64,000 nucleotides of DNA. Source: Prinia subflava. Taxonomy: Eukaryota > Chordata > Aves > Passeriformes > Cisticolidae. Each line of letters starts with the position of its first letter. Position 1 is the first letter of the stretch. Positions 15,575-28,261 of the stretch are shown here, one piece after another. A program made the position numbers and the translations under genes. The stretch lies in the NCBI RefSeq assembly GCF_021018805.1, contig NC_086248.1:98727239-98791238 (forward strand). The letters are read 5' to 3'. The notes under the pieces are model-generated. The model saw nothing but the letters and a program-made list of their open reading frames with translations. It was not told the DNA's origin and did no database searches.

Positions 15575-16519
15575 TGGGGGTTGAAGAAGAGGGGGATAAG
15601 GCTTTGACCCTGCTGAACTCTTTGAACCTAAAAGGCTGTTTACTTCTAATAGCTTTTCATCACCATCAGCTTTTGCCTGAGTAACCCATATGACTTGAAG
15701 TTAGGAATATAAGACTGGGAAAAATCAGTAAGATTGTAAGAGCTGGGGCATTAGTCTGTGCCTTTCTGGTCTCTCTGCTGTAATGGAATTTTTTTCCACT
15801 CTCTGCAAATGTACTAAAGTTCACTAGTCTTACCCATTTGTACAGAGATTGCTTATTTCAGGAGGCTGTGTCCTGTCTTTAATCTGCTGTCTTCACCCTG
15901 TCCCTATTCTTTCTTCTTTTCCTTTTTCATGAGTCCTCATCTTCATCTCCTCATTTCCCAGTAAATTATGTTGAAAGTCACTATTAAAACTCTTTTATAG
16001 TATTTTTTTTCCTCAGGCATTTTTAGATAGGCTTTCTGATTCACACCTTTAAGTTTCAGTTATATGTTCTTTCTGATAGTACCAGATATTTCTGTGAGGT
16101 TTGTAAGTACACAATTATTCATAGAGATTATACTGGGAAAAGAACAACAGCTGAGGTCTCCTCTGGACTGTAATTTGTGCAGCTCAGTCTACAAACCTAG
16201 AAAAATCACTCCACTCTTTTTTCAGTGGCTTTCTTCTTGAAACATTTCACGGATTGCATGGTGTCCTTTAGAGAACGCTGAATAGCACACAGAGTGTTTC
16301 TTTGCTTCTGGCTCGTGGCTGTACCCTGACATCCCAAGGGCTGAAGGAAAAGGAAAACAAAACAAGGCTAAGGCAGGAGTTTACCCAGTGAAAGAGTCAA
16401 TCCATGCCTCGCACTAGGCTGTTGTTTTGGACAGTTGAGCAGGAGGGTTCAAAGAGCACCTGATTTCCCATCTCATGTAAACCACAAACTGCAGCTCAGT
16501 GAGAATGTGGTGACACTCC

Positions 16520-17083
16520 TGGCTGTGTCTGGGGCATTGTGCCAGCTGGCCAAGGCAGAGGATTGTCCTGCTCTGCACTGATGTTGTCTCACCTTGAAAC
16601 CTGTGAGCAGTTTGGGGCACCACAGTATAAAAAAGACATTAGACTATTACAGAGTGTCCAGAGGATGGCCACGAAGATGAAGGGGCCTGAGGGGAAGCTG
16701 TATGAGGTCACTTGGTCTGTTCAGCCTGGAGGAGATGAGGAGAGACCTCACTGCAGTTACAACTTCCTTGTGAGGGGAAGAGGAGAGCCAGGCACTGATC
16801 TCTGCTCTGTCGTGAGTGACAGGACCCAAGGGAATGGCCTGAAGTTGTGTCAGGAGAGATTTACATTGGGTATTAGGAAACAGTTCTTCACCCAGAGGGT
16901 GGCTGGGCACTGGAACAGGCTCCCCAGGGCAGTGGTCACAGCACCAAAGCTGACAGAGTTCAAGAAGCATTTGGACAACACTCTTGGCACATGGTGTAAT
17001 TCTTGGGGTGTTCTGTCAGGGCTGGGAGTTGGACTCAATGAACTTGCTGGGTCCCTTCCAACTCAGAATATTCTCTGATTCTG
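16520..17083 (+). mobile_element. CR1 LINE, 5'-truncated 3' end, sense to ALK
   Basis: This is a 5'-truncated Chicken Repeat 1 non-LTR retrotransposon. It matches the end of the CR1 reverse-transcriptase ORF and the 3' tail: a HLETCEQF-like segment, PQYKKDI and VQRMATKM, then GNGLKL, IRKQFFTQRV, GHWNRLPRAVV and FKKHLDNTLG. The stretch GGGTCCCTTCCAACTCAGAA follows, ending in the CR1-type terminal repeat ATTCTCTGATTCTG. The frame is open for 179 codons from an ATG at 16539 to 17078, so the ORF2 tail is largely undamaged, although the part after VQRMATKM is shortened relative to typical CR1. It cannot be active because nearly all of the RT and all of the endonuclease are missing. The left boundary is approximate. 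Confidence 0.93.
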
Positions 17084-17922
17084 CGTTAGAGACAGCTAGT
17101 CCTGTTGCATATATTTTGGCCGACTTTCTCTTATTCACATGCTGTCTGTTCTCTGCCTCATTCCTTGCTTGCTAGTGCTGATCTTTTCCATCTCCCCCTG
17201 TATCCTTTTTCCTGACTTCTGCTCTTTGACTCGCTTGCTAAGACACGAGTTTTCTAGACTGGGTAAGAACTGCCCATGTTTTCTAGTGCCCTGTTTACAA
17301 AGACATGTATCCATTTCAGAGTTTGGTATGCTGCCCTTTGCTAGCACAAGTAACAAGAAAAAATAACCTTTTCTCCTTCCTTCCTGTTCTGTTTATACAG
17401 AATTGTGACCAGAAAAAAAACAAAACAAAACAAACCAACAAAGATAAACCAAGTACAGAGCAGGATGTCTAGTAGGGTCTGAAGGGCATCCCTCCAGGGA
17501 GCAGCTGCTTGAAACTTACAAACTTTTGCACATTTTACAGGAAAATTATTCTTTCACTCTGCAATTGGTTTCAGAGGGGAAAAGGGTCTGAAACATTTGA
17601 CAGAGGCTTCATTAAGAGCTGTTGATGTTCTTCTAGCTCTTTGCAATTTCAAACCCTCCATCAACAGGAACAAAGCACAGATTATTTCAATAAGATGATA
17701 ATAATATGCGTTTTTTTATTCACCTATCCTGTTTCAGTGCACGTTTAGTTTATTCAAGTGAAGCTCTGGGTCTATAGCTGAATAGGAGAAATTGAAGATG
17801 TGGCCACTATTGACCCTCCAGCAGCATTGATCCAGGAGCATCAGTAATTCAGCATGCTTTGTTAAAGAAATCAATATGAAGACAAAGATCTTTAGCCAGT
17901 GGAACATCTTCTACCTGTGCAG
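17084..17922 (+). other. ALK: Intronic spacer between two CR1 copies
   Basis: No gene was recognised. The stretch contains an A-rich (CAAAA)-type segment at about 17416-17443. Short ORFs on both strands have no recognisable similarity. Confidence 0.55.
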
Positions 17923-18110
17923 GATCACAGAATGACTGAGGCTGGAGGGCACCTCTGGAAACCATTTAGTCCAGCCTCTTTGCTCAAGGCGCAGCCAAAC
18001 CAGGGCGTTAGTACCTAATGATGAGAGCCTTCTCCAGGCTAAACAATCCCAACAGTCCCGGCCTCTCCTGGTATCTCAGTTGCTCCAGTCCATGCTGGCC
18101 ATTATCTGTG
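17923..18110 (-). mobile_element. CR1 LINE fragment, antisense
   Basis: The stretch begins with ATCACAGAATGACTGAGGCT, the reverse complement of a CR1 3' terminus. It continues with TCCAGCCTCTTTGCTCAAGG, then CCTTCTCCAGGCTAAACAATCCC and a TTGCTCCAGTCC segment, all in the order expected of a CR1 tail on the minus strand. The central part is shorter than in usual CR1, which suggests an internal deletion. The right boundary is approximate. Confidence 0.85.
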
Positions 18111-18985
18111 CTATTCACCTAACACCCACTCATCAAAGTATCTGGGAGTATTCCTCCTGTAGGGCTGAGAAATCTCTCTCCTACAATTCATGTCTGCGTT
18201 ACCTAGAGTGGGATGTTTATGGAAACAGAGTTCAGGGCTTCTGGCAGAGGGGGCCTTGCCCCATCCGTCTGTCCTGGAAAGAGTGGTGCCTTCTCTCAGC
18301 ACTTCTCTCAGGCTGCCACATTCACTGCTTTGACCTCACACTGCAGTTTCTGGGAGCCTTTAGCAGAGCCTCGTGGTGTAGTCCTGTGTGTTGTATCTTT
18401 GCTTCATTCCTTTCATAATATGTGGACTTCTTGAAACTTTGCTTAGTGGTGTATTGAGGATTTCAGAATGTCTTTCCCTGCCACTTTTTAGTCAAGCTCA
18501 GGAGATTACCTTATGCAATAGTAACACTGGCAGGTCATGTTCCATATGTATCATATTGATGTTCATATGTATCAATATGGTCAGAGGAATAAACCTGGGT
18601 TTTTTTTGTTTATTCAGAGTTTAGTAAAATTGAATTCACTTTGTCCCCTCAGTGGTGTGTGGTTGAACAGAAATTCCACAGGGAAGAATCTCTGTGTGTG
18701 CTTTTGAGCCGGTTCCATTATTTTCTATATAATCATTGCTATCTGAGAGCTTAGATATCTAACTAAAAAAAGTTATAATGCAAATTCTTGAATTTACACA
18801 GTTTGCATAAACAGGCATGAAATATAAAATATAGATTCACCATTTCTTTTATTGCAGTGGGGTGATGATTTACATGGGACATTACCTGCTTGGAAATGAA
18901 TATTTTGCAGCCACTAAGGGCCTCAGGATATAAACTTGTCCATATGAAAGCAGAAAGGGAAGAGAGATGCCTGATTCCCTCCCTA

Positions 18986-18999
18986 CCCCCCCCCCCCCC
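18986..18999 (+). repeat. Poly-C run (14 nt)
   Basis: Fourteen consecutive C lie within a pyrimidine-rich stretch (about 18976-19002). The exact length may vary or be affected by sequencing. Confidence 0.9.
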
Positions 19000-21900
19000 T
19001 CCATGCAGTATAAACGGCAAAGCATATAAACAGCAGGATGGGATTGTTGGAGTTACATGTACTTGGCATACTCTGAAAGGGGTTTGTTCACATTTGCAAA
19101 GCAAAAACAAAATCTGGAAAGCTGAAACAGAAAATGACCAACTGCAACCAAAGCATTTGCTGCCTGTTTGTTCTGAATGTGCAATTGGCCTTGGTCTTTT
19201 AATTATAATCCGTAGAGATGGCTCTGTTCCCTACCCACCCCTGGGCTCCAGGAGCACTGAGTGCTTAGGGCTTGGGCTGCTAATGCTATAATTGAAACAG
19301 CTGCTCTGTTTCCAAGTACTTTATTCATTCACCTTCTAAAATGCTGATGGATCTTTGGCATGTTCCAGGCTTTTTCTGTAGATATGAATCTCAAACACAG
19401 CCACTTGCTAGATACAATTACTGAAGACCATTTGCCACAGATTTTAGTGAGCTGTCTCAGTTTTCAAAGAGGGAAGAGAATGGGAAGAGGTGACAAGAAG
19501 GCCGCTCTGAGGCCATAGTGGTCTTTGGACTAAATTCACTTTACCTACAAGACCAGATGTCCTAATTCTCTATTATTCTCAGTGACTTAAACTGGAAGTG
19601 AATGTAAAATATTACAAGGCCAAAAGGTCATTATTTTTACATTCTGCACTGATTTTTAAATTAGTTCACACAGAGAAATGTCTCTTGGAATTGTGCTGTA
19701 AATGAGCAGAGCATAGGGAGGGCCTGGCACTAATTCACCCCAGGCCAGGGGTTGTTCTGCAGCCCCTCCTTTCTCTCTTGCCTTGGGACAGCAGTGACCA
19801 GGCTAAGTTGCTGCTGAGGTCCTTGATGAAATTTGAAAACTTCATGCAGCCAACAGAAGCTGAAGTATACCCATGGTCTTTCTCTGTTACACCCTCCTGT
19901 ACCCACCATTTTTCCTTATCCTTGCACTCAGCTCAATTCCGAAGTGTTGTCTGGAAAAGGAGAGTTTAGTCATCGTGTCAGATGAATTCCACTTAATTGG
20001 TGAAAAGGGATCCCAGTGTGGGCTAGTGGCAAAACTTGTATGAGGCTGGAAGTGGCTAACATGGATATATTCAGTGGGGCTGCGGCAGAAATGGAGTTAC
20101 TGACTAAAACACAATCACTTGACTGCTCTGGTGAAGCTTTAGCATAATTTCATCTTCCTTCAGTGCACTGCTCAGCACATCCTATGGACTGATGCAAGTT
20201 TAACCTCCTTGTGGCCAGAATTCAGCATATCCTGAGGCAATTTACCCAAGCAAAAAGGGTGCAGGAGCATTTGGATTTGAACTCTTCAATACCTCAGGAG
20301 CTGATTCACCCAAGAACAAGCTGAAACTGCATAAAATCTTTGAGCTAGGCAGAGGTAGGGGCTGCTGTGGTCCATAGCCTGGTTTTTATTGAACAGTATT
20401 GATTGTTCTTGGCAGATATGGAGCCTGAAAGCTTTGTGGTTATGCCTGTTAGGGAAAATTAGAGGTCATTGTGGTACTTTGAAAGTCAATAAAACTAAAT
20501 TTTGATGAAAAAGGCAAAATCCTACTTTGAAGTAGGCAACTCATGTAGAAAAGCAGTGAGGGAGGAGAGAAAATGGAAATTTTACTGTATTTCATATCAG
20601 CCTGTAGAACTTGGATTATGGTTGTATTCTGCTCAGGAGAGGAAGAACCCCAAGGAAATAGTTCTAGAAAAGAGTACGTTGAAAAATCCTCTTGATGTGG
20701 CATGAAACACATAATTAATGTTAAGAAATGCAGTCTTGGTGTTACTCTCTAGTTTTTGGTACCTGTAGATGACCTGACAATATGCACCCTTGCATGTGGC
20801 TACTGTGCATACCTGCAGCCTTATTTGTCTGAAGTGCTCAAAGGTCCTTGCAGGTTCATATAGAAACACTCATGCTTGTTCAGAGTTTAATTTATATGTT
20901 ATATTGAAAACAGGGTTTAAGTCAGAGGGTAGGAATAGTGCCTGAATTTGTTTGGCCTTTTGCACTGAGCTGGGTATTAACTTAATCAAGCCTTACAATA
21001 CCCTCAGGCACCAAGTATACTTTTTAATACTGATGTTCATAGAAATGTCACGGTGTTTCAAAAGTCACACTGAAATATCATGGCAAGGACCTTTTTCCTC
21101 TTTTTTTTGCCTTGTGAGGGAATTGTGGAATAGTTTTCTTTCCAGCCTTTGCCCAATACAAGTGAGCTTGTGGGACTTGCTCTTCGAGGCTAAGCTCATA
21201 TTTCTGTGCCTCTGAGCTTTCCAGGATGATGCAGTGCATGGTCTTCTTCCGAGAAGAGTGTCTAAAGGCAAGAGCTATCCCAGAAAATATTATTGAATTG
21301 CAGTTTTTGATGTTGTTAGAATAAAGGACTACTTGAATTTGAAAAACAGCTTAATGTAATACTGAGATGAATGGCATTGTCAGGACTGCTATTTTGGGAA
21401 TGCATGAAAAGGCCTAGGTATTTTCTTTATCAGTAAATACTAAAGACAGTCATCATGTTTTCATGTGCTTTTGACATCACTGTGTAAGAGCACCTTTAAT
21501 TTCATAACAAGCTTTTTGGTTTAGGAACCTTTTTATTTGATTGTGAGGAGCCAGTATGTTGTACTGGAACCTTTTGTGGAGTCTGTTTTCTATGCATGCT
21601 TCTTGTCAAGACTTTTCCTATTTATACTCAAAGGAAGTGCATGTGCCAAATGTTGAGACTTACAGGCAAATGTATGCTGTGCTAAATAAAACATCTCCCT
21701 GCTTCAGGTTCTGGGAAGCTGAGAAACCAGACAGTGTTTTAAACTCGTATCTGCAGGCAGTGACAGATGCAGTTGGCTACTCCTGACTTCCCTTCTGGAT
21801 GTTCAGCATGGCTTGCTCCAATTCTCTTTCAAAAATACCTAATACTAAATGCAGAAGGTATAGATCAGTGGGACAGAAACATATGTGGAAAAACTAGTCT

Positions 21901-24900
21901 CAACACGTGTGGAAAAACTGGACTTGACTGTTGGTAGCGCTTTCGGACCTACCCAGCAGATGTTTGTGGTGTGTATATTGCAAATGTGGTGAGATGGGGC
22001 AGACCTTGTTGTCAGTGCCAGACGCTGCTGTGACTGCTGCTGTGTTGAAAGCTGTGCAAACCTCACTTTGGCAGCATTTCCGTCTCTCTAAAGTTGACAT
22101 TTCGGTTGTTAAGTGATATGATCTGTCTGACTTCTGAAGTATCATTTGCTCTGAAGAGCAGACACCGGCCTCCCGAGTTCCTTGTCTTTGAGGACACTGA
22201 CAACGTGACTGTTTTAGTTACTCTCTTTTTCACTGTAACTTCCTTCTCCATTCAAAATTGAGTCATACAATTCAAAGGCCCCTTCCCCAACATGGTAACT
22301 CTTATAATACCTGCCACATAAGCACTAATGGACAAAACCTTTCTGCATCCCAAACCTTGTATTTCCCAACTCACATCCTTCCTAATGAAGCATCTCTTTC
22401 AAATGACTGTTTGAAGGAAGTAAATGAAATTGGAAGAGGAAGTTTTTCATCGAGAAATGCATCTTTTATTTTCACGCCTGCAATTTCCTTTCATGTTACC
22501 CCTCACATTGCTTGTGCATAGATATCCTCTGTATTGTACAGTTATATGGGAAGCATTTTACTTCTCCTTGTTCTTCATCATGTTTATTCTCATTTACTTA
22601 TCTATTTTGCATCTCATATGGCACACAGCCTGCCCAGTGCAATCATATGCTACCTCTGTACTGCAGGCAAAGACTGAAACAGCTGAAATTATGGGAAAGG
22701 TGGTATTTGCTGAGGATTATCTGCCAGCCTTTTTTGTTTCTGGGAATCTCTAATACCTAGTCAGACTATTTTTTCTTTCTAACCAGATAGCTTTTTATGG
22801 GATTTGACCTGATGAAATGGGTTTTAGGAGCCTCTTAGAGTGTCTTGTAGTGGGCAGGAATGCCTGGAGTAGATGGTCTGATGGTAAATCCTTCTGAGCC
22901 TAATGATTCAAACATTTCTTCATCTAGTCTTTAATCTTTCTTCAGCTCTATTGATATCTGATTTTCAAGTCTAGGTTATTACAGCTGCAAGATAACTGCA
23001 ACATTTTCATAAAGGACACACAGTTTAACTGCAGCAGTTCTCTTAAGTGAAAACTCTCTCACTCACTCTTTGAACCTTCTTTGAACATAAAGTCTTTCAT
23101 GGCTTTATTTCCACCAGATAGGTGGTGAGCAGATACAATATTCCTACTTCCCTTTACCTGTGCCATGAAAAGCCATTGCTGAGTGTGGAGGTAAAAATCT
23201 TGGTTTAATTGGTCTCCCAGACACAGCTGCTGAGAACTAAATCATTTTGTCACTACTCTTCCTTTTCAAAAGACATTCTGTCTTTCTGAAGCCTTGACTG
23301 TATTTGGCTGTAATTAGGATTAGACTGTTTTACTTTCAATATTTAAATAAAAAATGAAAACTACTCTTTGGTGCACCTGAGCAGTGTTGTACATTGTGTT
23401 GAAAGGATGGAGTTTCCTTCTGATCCTCAAAGACAATTAAGTTACTCCCTGAAGCATGAAATTTAATTACCTTCATCAGAAGCAGCACGATGCAGTGGAT
23501 TAGGATGTAGGAATAAGAATGAGAAACTTTTATCTTGATCCTCGTTCTATTTAGCTACTGACTAAATGAATCACATAACCTTGCTGTGCCTCCTTTTCAC
23601 CCACTTGAAAAATGAGGTGTTTGATTTCTTTGCTAAGGTGCTGTGAGGTCTGTATAACCACCTAAAGATGTCATGATTTGTGTGAATGCTCAGTGCTCCT
23701 GGGATTGCCTGGGTCTGCATGTTGTCAACAGTTATTGCAACTTGACATGAAATATCACTTTTTGGTATTGTTAGTTTTGATAAAGTAGGTGTAATCAAGC
23801 TGATATGCAAATAGAGAGAGGGTTACAAGAGGAGGTGACACTAAAGAGCCATTGTGCACGAGAAAAGTCTGCTGTGCTATTCTTTTCACATCAGTTTTGG
23901 TGCTACATTTTGGATGTGACAACTAATTTTATCATCCCAGTGGAGTGGCTTCAACTATGTACTGCTCAAGAGGCAGAAGAAATTTCCATTGTGCACGCTT
24001 TAACTGGGGAATGTAAAAGAAAGTTCAGGGCCCGATGAACACATTTCTCTGATCAAGCTGTTGAGTTCTACTGCACTTGCGATTGCAGAAGTCTCCTACT
24101 GGAGTGATTAGCCATGTCATGTCCATGGGGAGCTCACACAAAAGACATCAGAACTGTTTATTGGATGTGATGAAGTAGCTAATTAAAATAATTGGTTCTG
24201 TCATTTAAAAAACCAACAATGCTTTCTCATGTCTCAAGCACTCTTGTCCAATAGTTTTTATTTGATGAGTTTCTTAGCATGTCTGGAGCACTAAATTTAT
24301 CTTTTGGAATGGTCAGTAACAAACTGTCCGATAAAAATCTGGATTACTCATTCCACAGACTTCTTGAAAAGATCAGCCAAATTAATAATAACCTTGCCAT
24401 TTGCTTGGTGGGTTACCTTCCAGGGGAAAGTTGATTACTGCCTTGGAAAGAGGTTTGCCCTCCACTGTACAACATAAGTTCATTGCCTGACTTTGAATAC
24501 CTCTGCACTTCCTCTGCTCTTTATTCCAGGGCTGAACCAGTATTAAATCCCATTAAAAGTTTCTCATTTGTAATCACAAGAGTAAGATTTAATTGTGAGT
24601 GTGCAGTTCTTCAGTCAGTTACCTTTTCAGTTCCTCACAACACTCAAATGTGTCATTTTCAGAGCAGGGAGTTTTCTTTAAACAGGTTAGAAAGGCAAAA
24701 TCTTTGTAACAGTGATTTTTCTAAGAGACATTCAGGAAAGTGATTAAAAAATAATATTTTAACTCTGTGGAAGTTAACAAGGACAAATACTTTTTCTGTA
24801 GGCTTTATCTTCTGCCATTTTAATAACTTTTTCCCCATGTGGAGTGTTTTCCCATGTGTTGTGGTTGTGTAGCATCCTCTCTCCTCAGGAGAAAAGTCTA

Positions 24901-25323
24901 CTGTCAAAGAAACTGTAGTGGTTTAATTGCAAACTTCCATTGTTGTCCAGGAATAAGTAGAACATAAAAAAAATATCCTTCGTGGGCAACTTGTATTTCA
25001 CTGAAGCCTTAAGCAGTTTCTTCCGTATTGCAATATCTTCCCAGCTGTCCAGTCCTCAGTAGAGCAGCTCTACAAAGGAGTCCAGCATTACAGTTCTAGA
25101 AAGAGGGTAGACTTAACCTCCTTCTCAGCGCTCATGAGGGTGTATCATTGCATTTTGGAGTCAAAATCTTGTCGGTCTCCTGTTCCAGGCAAGATCTCAC
25201 TCTGCCTGATTTACTGGTCAAACCGAGCACAATTACAGCACATTTTTTTGAGGGAAGGTGACAGTGTTTTTAGTTTCATCTTAAAAGCACTAAAAGAATA
25301 ACAGGAAAAAAATACTTGGATGA

Positions 25324-25341
25324 TTTTTTTTTTTTTTTTTT
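25324..25341 (+). repeat. Poly-T run (18 nt)
   Basis: Eighteen consecutive T are present. On the minus strand this would be an A-tail, but no recognisable retroposed sequence adjoins it. Confidence 0.85.
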
Positions 25342-26099
25342 AATGGCAAAACTTTTGTGAAAGCATCTTCTAAACGCATTTTGAGGAAAGGGCAGGGAAG
25401 CATTCTTGGAATCACTCACAGGGATGTTAAAGGTCTGATCCAATGACGCTAATAAAGGTCTCAGCTGTATTTAACCTACCACCTACAGTTATGTCTTGCT
25501 TATGCAAAAGAACAAAGAAAAGGGGAGAAAGACAATCAGCATTAAATCAATAGAGGAAAAGGGATACCATTTTTTCTCTTTAAAAGTAAAGTTTTCCTAT
25601 TTTTCTTACTCTTATAAAGTAAAATTACCAACGAGCAGAGGAATTAACATTGCAAACTTTGTGTTGCACATCAAGAATCTCCTCCTTTAATTTTAAATAA
25701 TCTCTTGCATTATTGTAGAGTATTTTTATTTGTTGCCTTTTTTCAAGATTATATCATCATGCTTCAAACTCTGGACCTGGTGTCATTTAAGTAATTTTAA
25801 GAGCAGTAAACTGAATTTACTTTAAAGTTGATAATTAAAAATAATTACAAGACAATACACTGTGTTGTTTGAATTAATGAAAAAACAGTTTACCCAGACT
25901 CCTATAGGTTATTTTGCCTTTAATCCTTTGTCTCTCTAAATTTTATTGGCAACCTCTTGAAAACAATTTTTAGTTTTCTGTTGGTTGGAGCTTGAAAAGG
26001 TGTAATCTGGTTCTTCCTTTTTGCAGTGCCCATTAATTGTTGAAGCAAAGGAAAGTCTAAAGCAGTGTGGAGGCAAGATTAAAATGTATTATAAACTTC

Positions 26100-26113
26100 T
26101 GCATAATTATGCA
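26100..26113. repeat. Perfect 14-bp palindrome TGCATAATTATGCA
   Basis: The sequence equals its own reverse complement. It has a TAATTA core flanked by TGCA arms, resembling dimeric POU/homeodomain binding sites. Binding is inference only. Confidence 0.6.
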
Positions 26114-26906
26114 GGGGCATGCAGGATGAAAAAAGTTATGTTCTTTCCCCTATTTACCCACTGAAGAGAAAAATTTCTCTTTTGACCTCCTAGAGCAAAT
26201 TTTAATTCCACCATTAACAATGTTTCATTCTCAAAAATCAGGTTCTAATATTTTCTCTCCTGCAGGTAGATTTTGATGTGAAATACTCTGACACAGCTGT
26301 GATTATTTCTATTTAATTTTGTAATTCCCAAAAGTTTGCAGAACCTTTTGCCAAAGAAATAAAATCTCAGCCCTTGCCAAGATAACTGCATTTTCCTCAC
26401 AGCCATACCTTGATAAGTTCTGGTCGCAACAGGAGTATTTTAGATGAGAGCCTGGACCTGAAGAAATAAAATCACACTGTCACTCAATTTAACTGTGAAG
26501 AGTCTGTTAAATTCCACAACGTTTGTTCTGGGAAAGTGGAGGTGAGAGAGCAGAATACATCTTGAATTCACAGAACTTTTTTCTCAAGGAGAGGAGATAG
26601 TTGGAAGTTCTTGTGTTCTCTCAGCCTGCTATTAATTGTTGCTGGGAGCACATGAGCTGATTAATGACCCTTGGAGGGCCCATGCAGTCGTCACTCCCCA
26701 CAACACAGTTCAAGTGCAGTTAGCCCTGATTTACTAGGATTTAAGCATTGGTTCTTTGGGGCTTTTTGCTCATAATTTCCATATTTTTCTTGTAAGCTGA
26801 AGACTTGCTTTCAAATTTTCTTTAAAAGTGGGTCTGTCAAAGCTAGGACAGTATTTTGCGTGAAACTTCTGCCTTTGGGCCAGTGCAAACTGCACTCCAC
26901 TGAAGA

Positions 26907-26942
26907 CATAGGTGGTGACACAGGTGGCAGCACAGGTGGCAG
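26907..26942 (+). repeat. 12-bp tandem repeat, three copies
   Basis: Two identical copies of CACAGGTGGCAG (26919-26930 and 26931-26942) follow a degenerate copy, CATAGGTGGTGA (26907-26918). Each contains a CAGGTG-like E-box core or a near match. Confidence 0.8.
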
Positions 26943-28261
26943 ACTGGCTGACAGCACAGAAATTATTTCTATCTTCCAGAATTAGCTGGAAGTCTGGGGA
27001 ATGATCACAAAGATGATTGCTGTACATGGGTTGTCAGAACCGGAGTCCCAAAGCTTGCTGTGATCCAGGATTTTGAAACCCCTCTTTAACAGGATGAAAG
27101 AGTATGTGAATGTTAATTGGATTCAAAATCATTTAGCCATGAAGGCAGACAAATGCAGGATTGCAAGTATTCTGGCTTGAGACTTTACTTTAGAGTTCTA
27201 GCACTTCTTTTTTTAATGCACTACCTCTAAGAGATCATCCTGACTTGCACTTGTAATTAATCAGTGCTAGCATTACCCAGAGGAGCATGCAAAATGGCAT
27301 CCAAAGCATTAGTGTATCAATCAGAATTAATCAGGAAAGCTTTCCTTCTGAAGCTACATGCTGCATGAACAACCAGAGTGTCTAAGCTACCTCTTTTAAG
27401 TTTCCACAGCAATTGGATTGTGGCTTCTGAAACCTAGAGCTTGGCCAACTGACTCATGGATGAAGGGCCTAAGAAAAGTTAGGTTACAGAGAAGTTTGTT
27501 GGCTTGTTTGGGATCTAGTACCTCACCCTTGCAGGGCTGGGAGAGGCCAAACATTGTCTCCAACACACCTTTGCATTGAGGACTGAGTATGAAAAAGCCA
27601 TAACCCTTGCTCTCTTGTGTAAACTTGGGCTCAGGTTCTGCCAGTGGCATTTTCTGTTTTGGAAGAGAGCCTTCTGAGAGAAACTCTGGGTGTTTCCCAG
27701 CTTTTCTTCAAGCGACTAATTCTTTCTAGGTGGCATACCCAGGTCTGAACTTCTCTGAAGTCTGAAAATATTTGTATCTAGGATTTTGGGTTACTCTGTC
27801 ACTGAAGACCACAGTGTTACTAGTTTCTGTCTAAACTGATGTATATTGCAGATTCTAGATATCTGAGCCAATTTCTTTCTTCCTGCAGCTTCAGTGAAAG
27901 ACCCAGTGGATCTGACTTGTAACAAGACACTGAGCAGTGCCTAAACAATACAACATAGTGTGTTGCTTTGCAGCACCAGGGTTTAAATTAAAATGTTAAA
28001 CTGCAGCATTTTTTATTACTTGAGACAATATCCAGAGAGATCATCATGGTTATTATGGCCACTGTTGTGGTAGAAATAGGCCATGATGTTGAATGCTATG
28101 TAATGATAGCTCTGGGTACAATAAGTGATGCCTTTGTCCTTTCAGTTGTCAGCTTACTAGGCTGATTCATCACTCTGTAGAGTGCTTGGAGGTCATGCAG
28201 AGGATAACAGGAGTAATCTGTTACCTGCTATTGTTTGCTTTTGGGTCCTATGTTTCACAAA

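Larger units (their letters stand above)
1..16519 (+). other. ALK: Intronic sequence, left part of presumed ALK intron 4
   Basis: No exon, RNA gene or interspersed repeat was recognised here. The stretch is AT-rich and CpG-poor with many stops in all frames; the open frames are short (about 100 codons or fewer) and look like chance. Contents noted: a run of nine G at 1037-1045, an imperfect 28-bp tandem duplication at 6409-6464 and a purine tract at 15519-15574. It is assigned to ALK because it precedes the recognised exon on the same strand with no intervening gene. Because the preceding exon was not found, the intron assignment is inference. Confidence 0.6.
18111..28261 (+). other. ALK: Intronic sequence without recognised gene
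   Basis: No exon was recognised in this 10-kb AT-rich stretch. It contains a 14-C run at 18986-18999, an 18-T run at 25324-25341, a 14-bp perfect palindrome at 26100-26113 and a 12-bp tandem repeat at 26907-26942. ORFs of up to about 133 codons (for example 18890-19291) are low-complexity or unlike any family I know. Confidence 0.55.
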
